Shown here piece by piece: positions 7,254-14,232 of a stretch of DNA of 32,539 nucleotides. Both the position numbers and the translations under genes were made by a program. Numbering within the stretch: position 1 is the stretch's first letter; each line of letters starts with the position of its first letter. This DNA comes from Spirochaetales bacterium. GTDB lineage: Bacteria > Spirochaetota > Spirochaetia > JAFGDJ01. The notes beneath the pieces were generated by a model that saw only the letters and a program-made list of their open reading frames with translations, was not told where the DNA came from and ran no database searches. The stretch lies in the NCBI GenBank assembly GCA_016932135.1, contig JAFGDJ010000111.1:1-32539 (forward strand), written 5' to 3'.

Positions 7254-8399
7254 TTAATTCCGGAATTCCTCGACAAGAAAATCTTCATTGAGCCAGGCGG
7301 TCATAATTTCCAGACGGTCCTGGTAAAAGGTTCGCCAAGCTCCGTAGAGGGGATCCGTGGCAATTTTCTCCAGGGGCAGGACCACCACGTCCCGGTCCGC
7401 GGTAATAAGATTCCCCAGAAGAAGAGGCTTGAGAATTCCCATGGTCAAGGATCCTTCGATCATATGGACGTCCAGGCGGAACAAGGCTGAATCCCCGGTG
7501 TAGGACCATTCTTCCTCCGGCCGCTCAGGGTCGATAATTCTGTTTTGTCCAGAGATAAAGTTGCCGCAGGAGGAAAGAATTACCTTGTCCCCCCGGGAGG
7601 TATGAATCAGTTCCACCGGCTGCAGCACATGAGGATGGTGTCCGTACACGATATCCACGCCCGCTTCAATCAGTTTTAAAAAGAAGTCCCGTTTTTCCCG
7701 GGAGGTTTGGCGGCTGTATTCCACCCCTCCATGGTAGGAAAGGATAAAGAGATCATAAGAAGGGGAATGGTGGGCTACCCATTGGAGTAACTCCTCGGTT
7801 TGGGTCTTGTTTCGATAATCCGCCATCCATAGGCGTTCGGGATCGGCCCGTAGATTGGAATACTGGGTGAGGGCAATAAAACCGATCTTCCAGCCTTTGA
7901 TGGTTATTTCCGTAACCTCCCAGTCTTTGTCCCGGGGTTTTATTCCCGAATACCATATCCGATAGGGAAGTTCCCGGGAAAGAACTTCCATGGAAGCCAG
8001 GGTCGCCTCGAGGCCCTCCAGTTCCATATCCCAGGAGTGGTTGTTGGCCAGGGAAAAAACATCGAAGCCTCCTCGGATTGCGGCTTCCGTGTAGGAAGGG
8101 TGGACATTAAAGCTGGGAAAGCTTGCCTGGCTTTCACCGGGGTGCATGGGATATTCCAGGTTGGCGAAACTAAGATCGTCGCTACGCAGGAAGTGAGCAA
8201 CCCCCTGGTAAATGGAATCCTGCCGGTCCATTTCATAGTTGATCGAATGGGCCATGATGTCACCGGCAAAGGTAAGTTTTAAGGACGGCTTCTGCCTCCC
8301 GGTTTGCCCGTTCACAGCCTGGGCGCTGAGCCCTAAAGGAAGGGCAAGAAAGTACAGAGTAATCAGGATATAGGTCAAGATGCCAGGTGAGGTTTTCAA
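7254..8399 (-). CDS. CapA-family (PGA_cap) metallophosphoesterase-like exported protein
   Basis: The 381-residue protein has a signal peptide (hydrophobic residues 8-26, ending SAQA). Motifs of the CapA/PgsA calcineurin-like fold are all visible: LTFAGDIMAHS (43-52), DLSFANLEYP, DVFSLANNHSWD, LFILSYHGGVEYS and DIVYGHHPHVLQPVE. CapA was named for poly-gamma-glutamate capsule synthesis, but many members stand alone, as here, with no capBC genes near. The start codon is TTG at 8397-8399, overlapping the lon stop as TTGA, with GAGAAGG 4 bases upstream; translation is therefore probably coupled to lon. The substrate is unknown. Confidence 0.88.
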   Translation of the reverse strand: MKTSPGILTYILITLYFLALPLGLSAQAVNGQTGRQKPSLKLTFAGDIMAHSINYEMDRQDSIYQGVAHFLRSDDLSFANLEYPMHPGESQASFPSFNVHPSYTEAAIRGGFDVFSLANNHSWDMELEGLEATLASMEVLSRELPYRIWYSGIKPRDKDWEVTEITIKGWKIGFIALTQYSNLRADPERLWMADYRNKTQTEELLQWVAHHSPSYDLFILSYHGGVEYSRQTSREKRDFFLKLIEAGVDIVYGHHPHVLQPVELIHTSRGDKVILSSCGNFISGQNRIIDPERPEEEWSYTGDSALFRLDVHMIEGSLTMGILKPLLLGNLITADRDVVVLPLEKIATDPLYGAWRTFYQDRLEIMTAWLNEDFLVEEFRN

Positions 8400-10744
8400 A
8401 AGGCCTTCTCGATTACTTCTTCCATGGTCTCCACAGGATGGAAGGTAATCCCCTGTTTTACCTTTTCAGGGATTTCATCCAGGTCCCGCAGATTCTGAGA
8501 AGGAATGATGATGGTTTTTACTCGATTCCGCTTAGCGGCAATAGTCTTTTCCTTCAAACCCCCTATAGGCAGCACCTTTCCCACCAGGGAGAGCTCCCCG
8601 GTCATGGCCAGATTCTTTTTAATCGTTTTTCCTTTGGCCAGGGAGTAAAGAGCCGTAGCCATGGTAATACCGGCGGAAGGTCCATCCTTCGGTGTCGCAC
8701 CCTCGGGAATATGGATATGAATATGGTTGCTCTCGAAGAAGGATGTTTCAATACCGTATTTCCCGGCGATATGACGAATCCATGTATAAGCTATGTCGGC
8801 AGATTCCTGCATGACCTTTCCCATCTGTCCCGTGAGTTTAATCCCTTCCTTCCCGGGGTTGCTCACCGCTTCCACCAGCAGGGTATCCCCTCCGAAATTT
8901 GTCCAGGCCAGCCCTAAAGCTGTCCCGGGAAGGGAGGCTTTTTTAATGCTCTCCTCGCGAAAAAACGGCTGACCCAGGTATTCCTCCAGGTTCTGATCGT
9001 CAATCTTTATTTGGTCGGCAGCTTCGTTAAGGACGATTTTCCTGGCGATCTTCCTGTTTATCCTGTCCAGGGCTTTCTCAAAATTGCGCATTCCCGCTTC
9101 CCGGGCGTACCGATCGGCAATAGCCTGAAGAGCGGACCGGGTAAAGGTGACGTTCTTTCTCTTCAAACCGGCCCGGTTCAAAGATTTAGGGATGAGATAT
9201 TTTGTGGCAATAGCGATTTTTTCCTGGTCGATATACCCGGACAAGCGAATAACCTCCATTCTGTCCAGCAGCGCCCGGGGTATGCTGTCCAGGGTGTTGG
9301 CGGTGGCGATAAAGAGAATGTTGGAGATATCAAAGGGGATATCCAGGTAGTGATCCCGGAAAGCCACGTTCTGTTCCGGATCCAGAACCTCAAGCAGAGC
9401 GGAGGAGGGGTCTCCCTGGAAGGAGGCTCCCATCTTGTCAATTTCGTCGATCATGAAAACCGGGTCTTTTGTTTTAACGATCTTCAAGCCCTGCATGATT
9501 TTCCCAGGCATGGCTCCCACATAGGTGCGGCGGTGGCCTTTTATTTCAGCTTCGTCCCGCATACCCCCCACGGAAAAGCGAAAGAATTTTTTATTCAAAG
9601 CCGAAGCTATGGAATGCCCGACGGAGGTTTTTCCCACTCCCGGGGCACCCACGAGGCAGATGATAGAGCCTTTTGAATCCTTTTTCAGTTTTCGGACCGC
9701 CAGGTATTCAAGAATTCGGTCTTTCACATCCTCCAGTCCGTAATGATCGGCATCGAGAATTTCCTTGGCTTTTTCCAGTTCAAAGGATTCCGGATCCGGG
9801 TCGTTCCAGGGCAGGGACACAATCGTATCCAGGTAATTCCTGGTAACTACAAATTCCGAAGAATTGGGATCCATCAGAGAGAATTTTTCCAGCTCCTGCT
9901 CCACCTGTTCTTTTACTTCACCCTTGAGTTTCAGTTTTTCCACGGCTTCCTGAAAGCGCATATATTCGCTGCTTTTGGAATCCACCGGCATGCCCAGTTC
10001 CTGTTTAATCGCTTTCAGTTCTTCTTTGAGAAAATATTCTCTCTGGCTTTTTTCAATTTTCTCGTTGATTTGTTTCTGTATCTTCTTCTGAATCTTCAGA
10101 AGTTCCTGTTCTTTCTTAATGAAGACCAGAACATGCTCCATCCTTTTCTGCACGTCCAGGGTTTCCAGGATCTTCTGTTGTTCTTTCCTGTCGATGTTCA
10201 GAATAGAGCTGGTAAAATCTGCGATTTTTCCTGGATGGTCGATGTTGACCATATTTAAACGCATCTCTTCGGAAAATAGTGGGTTGTTTTCCGATAACTG
10301 CTTCATTTCGCTTAAGAGAGATCGCGTCAGGGCTTTTACTTCCAGGGTATCGTCGTTCTGATCGTCCAGGTATTCCACCGCGGCGGAAATAAAGGGTTCG
10401 GAGGTGAGGATCTTCTTGATTCGGAATCGTTTAATTGTGGAAATGAAAATGTTGATCCCCCCGTCGGGGAGATTGATCCGTTTTACGATCTTAGCCACTG
10501 TGCCGACCTTATAAAGATCCTCTCCCCGGGGGGAGTCGGTCTCTTCATTGGCCAGAAGGACCAGGCCTATCATGCTGTCGGACGACATGGCTTCATCGAT
10601 GACTTTAATATCGTTCCTGCTCTGGATCATCATGGGGGTAAAGATACCGGGAAAAATAGGATTCCCGGAAATCGGGATGATGAATAACTTAATTGGTAAA
10701 ATCTGGTCAACTGGAATTATCTGTTTGTCCGGCACTGTTGTCAC
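8396..10744 (-). CDS. lon: ATP-dependent protease Lon
   Basis: Lon degrades misfolded and short-lived regulatory proteins in the cytoplasm. The protein has about 782 residues, the usual length of LonA. Order of domains: substrate-binding N-domain (~15-205), coiled coil rich in K/E/Q (~210-270), AAA+ module with Walker A GAPGVGKT (~363-370) and Walker B VFMIDEIDKMG, then the protease domain with the catalytic Ser in PKDGPSAGITMATA (~686) and catalytic Lys in GGLKEKTIAAKRN (~729). All catalytic residues are present. Two GTG starts compete: 10744 with a GAGAG 6 bases upstream, and 10735 (MPDKQII...) with GGAG 8 bases upstream. A TATAAT lies just upstream on the minus strand. I saw no CIRCE element. 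The capA-like gene follows by a TTGA overlap. Confidence 0.97.
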   Translation of the reverse strand: MTTVPDKQIIPVDQILPIKLFIIPISGNPIFPGIFTPMMIQSRNDIKVIDEAMSSDSMIGLVLLANEETDSPRGEDLYKVGTVAKIVKRINLPDGGINIFISTIKRFRIKKILTSEPFISAAVEYLDDQNDDTLEVKALTRSLLSEMKQLSENNPLFSEEMRLNMVNIDHPGKIADFTSSILNIDRKEQQKILETLDVQKRMEHVLVFIKKEQELLKIQKKIQKQINEKIEKSQREYFLKEELKAIKQELGMPVDSKSSEYMRFQEAVEKLKLKGEVKEQVEQELEKFSLMDPNSSEFVVTRNYLDTIVSLPWNDPDPESFELEKAKEILDADHYGLEDVKDRILEYLAVRKLKKDSKGSIICLVGAPGVGKTSVGHSIASALNKKFFRFSVGGMRDEAEIKGHRRTYVGAMPGKIMQGLKIVKTKDPVFMIDEIDKMGASFQGDPSSALLEVLDPEQNVAFRDHYLDIPFDISNILFIATANTLDSIPRALLDRMEVIRLSGYIDQEKIAIATKYLIPKSLNRAGLKRKNVTFTRSALQAIADRYAREAGMRNFEKALDRINRKIARKIVLNEAADQIKIDDQNLEEYLGQPFFREESIKKASLPGTALGLAWTNFGGDTLLVEAVSNPGKEGIKLTGQMGKVMQESADIAYTWIRHIAGKYGIETSFFESNHIHIHIPEGATPKDGPSAGITMATALYSLAKGKTIKKNLAMTGELSLVGKVLPIGGLKEKTIAAKRNRVKTIIIPSQNLRDLDEIPEKVKQGITFHPVETMEEVIEKAF

Positions 10745-10767
10745 TCCGTTCTCTCTGTAGATTTCAT

Positions 10768-10773
10768 ATTATA
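10768..10773 (-). promoter_or_regulatory. Candidate -10 box of the lon promoter
   Basis: Read on the minus strand, TATAAT occupies 10773-10768, about 24 bases before the GTG start at 10744. The region 17-18 bases further upstream is A-rich with no good -35 match. The 216-base gap 10745-10960 between lon and the cyclase gene holds this box and otherwise nothing I can assign; I looked for a GEMM riboswitch and found none. Confidence 0.4.
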
Positions 10774-10960
10774 CAACTAAGGTAATAGTTTTTTTCTCTA
10801 TCATCAACATGAAAGAAACGTGCCAAAACGTAATACTTTAAGGGTATCAATTCCCTTTCCGAGTAGATAGTATGGTTTCATTCCTGGGTATCGGCAATTG
10901 CTATTCGAGATCGGAAACCTATGGCAGCAAGCAAATTTTTTCCCAGATGCAGGATGGCTA

Positions 10961-12778
10961 ATGAAAAGAATCGTCTTTATATATCTTCTGTTATCATTCC
11001 TCTCTTCGTGCCACCTGTCATCCACCGACGGGGATGGCTCGAAGATCTCCGCGCAAAAGGGAGTTCTTGATCTCACGGGTGTTAATGAGTCATCGTATTA
11101 CATGTTTTCGTTGGGGGGGGAGTGGGAATTCGTCTATGGGCTCCATGTATCCCCTGAAGAGGTCGGGGGAGAACAATGGGAGCATGAAAAAGAGATAATA
11201 CGGGTGCCCTCGACGTGGAAAGATTACCTGTATAAGGGGAAGAAACTTCCCGGCACCGGTATAGCCACATATCGTCTTACGGTCATTACCGGTGATAAGA
11301 ATACCGGCTCTCTTGCTGTTCTTATCCCGGGCTGGGAAACGGCTTACAGACTCTTTGTGAATTCGAAAGAAGTAGCCTCGGCAGGGGTTGCGGGAAACGA
11401 TCCGACGAATAGTGTCCCCGCATGGACACCCCGGATTGCTGAATTCTCAGTAGCAGACGAGGTTCAGGAACTGGTTATCCATATCACCAATTTCAGCCAT
11501 GCCCGCGGGGGTCCCGCCATGATGCCTTTTATCGGAACGGTCGATGCTGTTCGAAAAATGCGGGAACGGAATATCGGCATAAAGTTTTTTTCTTTCGGCG
11601 GCCTGTTTATTATTTCTCTCTATCATCTGGCCATTTTTCTTCTGAGGCGAAAGGATAGAAGCTCCCTTTATTTCTCCCTTTTCTGTATGACCATGGCGAT
11701 CCGCTCCCTGGTGATCAACGAGCAGGGGCTGCTGCTTTTTCTGCCTTCGATCTCCTGGGATATCCATGTTCGTATTTCCTACCTTTCTTTCGCTTTGGCT
11801 TTGCCGACGATAACACTTTTCCTGGAATCCCTCTATAAAGACGATATGAAGAGATTTCTGACAAGACTTTTTGTAGCTTCGGGTTTGATCTATGCTGCTA
11901 TAATTGTTTTTACGCCTCCGGCGTTCTTTACTTTCTTGGTGGCTCCGTTCCAGGCGGTTATCTTCACCGCGGCCGTTTATGGAATCATTATTCTTTCCGT
12001 TTCTACCCATCGTAAACGCGACGAAGCCCGTCTTTTTCTCGGAGCCTTTGTATTCTTTTTCCTGTGTGTTATAAATGACATCCTTTTTCATCATCAAATC
12101 ACCTCGGTCGGATATATTGTCCCTATGGGGTTTCATATCTTCATTTTCTTCCAGGCTATCATTCTGGCTAAAAGGTACGCATCGTCCTATACCAAAATTG
12201 AAGAGCTATTCATGGAAAAGACGAATCTGGAGGGCGCCACCATCACTCTGCAGAGTTTGTCTTATCTGGACCCCCTTACCGGATTGCCGAACCGCCGGCG
12301 CCTTGATGAATACCTTGATCAGAGCTGGAGACTTGCTCTCCGTGAAGGGGGAGAGATTTCCCTGATTATGATAGATATTGATTTTTTCAAAAAGTACAAT
12401 GACCATTACGGTCACCCGGCAGGAGACGAGACGCTTAAAATGGTGGCATCGACGATTCAATCCAGCATCCACCGGCCCGCGGACCTGAGCGCCCGTTATG
12501 GAGGAGAAGAGTTTGTCGTGCTTCTTCCCGGAACAGGGGCAGAGGGGGCCCTCGCCGTGGCAGAAAACATCCGGTTCAAAGTGAATAGTCTGGGTATTCC
12601 GGCGGCGGATAAATCGGTTTCCGAGTACCTTTCAATAAGTCTGGGTTGTTCCACCGTAAAACCCGCTTCAGAGGATGCTCCTCTGCACCTGGTCGAACTG
12701 GCGGACCAGGCTCTCTATCAAGCCAAGGCCGCCGGCAGGAACAGGGTCGAAGGCAACCTGCCGCCGGTCGAAAACTGA
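10961..12778 (+). CDS. Diguanylate cyclase with 7TM-DISM sensor and lipoprotein-type signal
   Basis: The 605-residue protein would make cyclic di-GMP from two GTP in response to an extracytoplasmic signal. Order: signal with lipobox LSSC (Cys17), a beta-rich periplasmic domain (~25-200, jelly-roll-like, with GTGIATYRL and YRLFVNSKEVASAG), seven membrane helices (~210-400; the first contains GGLFIISLYHLAIFLL, typical of 7TM-DISM receptors), a short coiled linker, and a GGDEF domain starting LDPLTGLPNRRRL. The active site is GGEEF (514-518), preceded five residues earlier by RPAD (505-508), an intact RxxD inhibitory site, so product inhibition is expected. The ATG at 10961 is chosen over one 21 codons upstream because AGGATGG precedes it and the signal peptide then starts correctly. 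It stands alone between lon and recO. Confidence 0.93.
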   Translation: MKRIVFIYLLLSFLSSCHLSSTDGDGSKISAQKGVLDLTGVNESSYYMFSLGGEWEFVYGLHVSPEEVGGEQWEHEKEIIRVPSTWKDYLYKGKKLPGTGIATYRLTVITGDKNTGSLAVLIPGWETAYRLFVNSKEVASAGVAGNDPTNSVPAWTPRIAEFSVADEVQELVIHITNFSHARGGPAMMPFIGTVDAVRKMRERNIGIKFFSFGGLFIISLYHLAIFLLRRKDRSSLYFSLFCMTMAIRSLVINEQGLLLFLPSISWDIHVRISYLSFALALPTITLFLESLYKDDMKRFLTRLFVASGLIYAAIIVFTPPAFFTFLVAPFQAVIFTAAVYGIIILSVSTHRKRDEARLFLGAFVFFFLCVINDILFHHQITSVGYIVPMGFHIFIFFQAIILAKRYASSYTKIEELFMEKTNLEGATITLQSLSYLDPLTGLPNRRRLDEYLDQSWRLALREGGEISLIMIDIDFFKKYNDHYGHPAGDETLKMVASTIQSSIHRPADLSARYGGEEFVVLLPGTGAEGALAVAENIRFKVNSLGIPAADKSVSEYLSISLGCSTVKPASEDAPLHLVELADQALYQAKAAGRNRVEGNLPPVEN

Positions 12779-12866
12779 AGGACTTTTCCCATCCCCGTTA
12801 AACCAGGAACCCGAGAAACACGGCAGAGAGATCCTGCCGGGGGAACTACCGCTGGCCCGTAATTTC

Positions 12867-12875
12867 TGGTATAGT
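12867..12875 (+). promoter_or_regulatory. Extended -10 element just before recO
   Basis: TGG followed by TATAGT (12870-12875) makes an extended -10 element. Transcription would start near 12882, only about 3 bases before the recO ATG at 12885. No Shine-Dalgarno sequence is visible there, so a leaderless recO message is possible. The 106-base gap before recO otherwise holds a weak 6-bp hairpin near 12822. Confidence 0.3.
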
Positions 12876-12884
12876 TCTGTAATC

Positions 12885-13637
12885 ATGAGGAACATCATCA
12901 GCGATACCTTAGTCCTTAAAACCCAGCGTCAGGGGGATTATGATAAACAGGTGGTTCTCTTCGGACCCGGGGCCGGGCTGATTCGGGCGACGGTATACGG
13001 ATCCTACCGGGGAAAGAGCCGTCTGGCCGGCAGTACGGAGCAGTTTCTTCGGTTAAAAGCCTATCTGTACTACAATCCCGTCAGGGACTCATGGAAACTG
13101 TCCGATGCCGAAGTCCTGGACTCCCACCGGGGCATTATGGGCTCTCTGGAGAGAATTCTGGCGGCTTCCGTGGGAGCCGAAATTGTCATGAAGACCGATG
13201 CCGCCGGGGGAGAGGAACGTCTTTATCGACTTCTTTTGGAATACTTTCATTCCCTGGACGACCAGTCGGAGGTCGATATCTCGTATTTCCTCATTCAGTT
13301 TCTCTGGCGGTACCTTGCCGTGTCGGGGTATCTCCCCGACCTGGAATCCTGCCCCGAGTGCGGGCGGGTACTGGGCCCGGGTGAATCCATGGTTTTTTCC
13401 CAGGACGATCCTCCTTTTTCCTGTTCCGATTGCGGGAAAGGCCGGGGAGAAAGAAGACTGTCTCCGGGAGTCCGAAGGTATCTCCTTCACACGGGAGAGC
13501 TTCCCTGGGACCGGGCGGTAAAGGTTCATCTTTCCTCCGATGCCGCGGAGGAATGCCGGGCTGTATTGTCCGAATATGTGCAGAACGTAGTGGAAGTCCC
13601 CATTCATTCTTTAGAGGGGGGAGGCTTGGCGTTATGA
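12885..13637 (+). CDS. recO: DNA repair protein RecO
   Basis: RecO helps RecR load RecA on SSB-coated single-stranded DNA in the RecFOR pathway. The 250-residue protein has the N-terminal OB fold (SDTLVLKTQRQGDYDKQVVLF...G..RATVYGSYRGKS), a helical middle, and the zinc site: Cys156 and Cys159 (CPECG) with Cys180 and Cys183 (CSDCG). The frame is open for 70 codons upstream, but only the ATG at 12885 gives the conserved N-terminus. The gene overlaps thpR by 4 bases (ATGA), and the series continues with recJ, so repair genes are clustered here. No ribosome binding site is visible before the ATG. Confidence 0.95.
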   Translation: MRNIISDTLVLKTQRQGDYDKQVVLFGPGAGLIRATVYGSYRGKSRLAGSTEQFLRLKAYLYYNPVRDSWKLSDAEVLDSHRGIMGSLERILAASVGAEIVMKTDAAGGEERLYRLLLEYFHSLDDQSEVDISYFLIQFLWRYLAVSGYLPDLESCPECGRVLGPGESMVFSQDDPPFSCSDCGKGRGERRLSPGVRRYLLHTGELPWDRAVKVHLSSDAAEECRAVLSEYVQNVVEVPIHSLEGGGLAL

Positions 13638-14185
13638 GACTGTTTCTGGCTCTTCCGCTGGAAGACTCCGCCCGGGAATACCTGCGAGGTATCCTGGCAT
13701 CATGCCGAAAGGCCCAGCCTTCCTTGAAGTGGGTGGGACCGGAGAATCTGCACATCACCCTGCTTTTTTTTGGCGAGGTGGAACCTCAGCGGGTGCCGCT
13801 GCTCATGCAAACCCTGGAAACTCTTCAAAGGCCTTTGATAGAGCCCTTTTCTCTGCGTTTTCAAAACTACGGCGTTTTTCCCCCGGCCGGGAATCCCCGG
13901 GTGCTCTATACGGGGATTACCCGGGGCATGGAAAGCTTACAGGCCCTGTATGGCTTCTGTGCTTCTTCTCTGAGAGGTTTCTACCGCCCGGAAAACGGAA
14001 GATCCTATACCCCTCACTTGACTCTGGCCCGGGTACGCTTCGGCAACGAACCTCCGAGGGGCTTCCTTGAGACCTTTCCCCCCTGTACACAGGAAAGTCG
14101 GGTTGACCGGCTGGTCCTCTACCGGTCCGTCACCCGGCCGGAAGGGGCTCAATACCACGAGGAATGGGTGCGTTTTCTCCCTTAA
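13634..14185 (+). CDS. thpR: RNA 2',3'-cyclic phosphodiesterase (2H family; 2'-5' RNA ligase)
   Basis: This 183-residue protein has both signature histidine motifs of the 2H phosphoesterases: HITL (His40, in PENLHITLLFFG) and HLTL (His128, in YTPHLTLARV). It begins RLFLALPL, also typical. The family opens 2',3'-cyclic phosphate ends of RNA or joins 2'-5' ends in vitro; the cellular role is uncertain. The start overlaps the recO stop as ATGA, with GGGGAGG about 10 bases upstream, so translation is coupled. It is followed by recJ after 47 bases. Confidence 0.94.
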   Translation: MRLFLALPLEDSAREYLRGILASCRKAQPSLKWVGPENLHITLLFFGEVEPQRVPLLMQTLETLQRPLIEPFSLRFQNYGVFPPAGNPRVLYTGITRGMESLQALYGFCASSLRGFYRPENGRSYTPHLTLARVRFGNEPPRGFLETFPPCTQESRVDRLVLYRSVTRPEGAQYHEEWVRFLP

Positions 14186-14232
14186 ACCCCTGCACCTTTC
14201 AAAGAAAGTGTGATAAGCTCTTGCACAGCCGT

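Noticed and set aside
7257-7268. 12-base palindrome AATTCCGGAATT between two convergent genes
   Set aside because: It has no loop and no T-run, lies partly in the capA-like stop region, and is easily explained by chance.
9011-10258. Plus-strand open frames opposite lon (221 and 171 codons)
   Set aside because: lon is intact with all catalytic motifs on the minus strand; the opposite frames are Phe-rich and have no recognisable features.
10800-10960. Possible cyclic di-GMP (GEMM) riboswitch before the diguanylate cyclase gene
   Set aside because: The conserved GEMM core and its tetraloop-receptor arrangement are not present; only a short TTGCT/AGCAA pairing is seen.
12675-12884. N-terminal extension of RecO by 70 codons
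   Set aside because: The upstream frame overlaps the end of the diguanylate cyclase gene in another frame, and only the ATG at 12885 gives the conserved RecO N-terminus.
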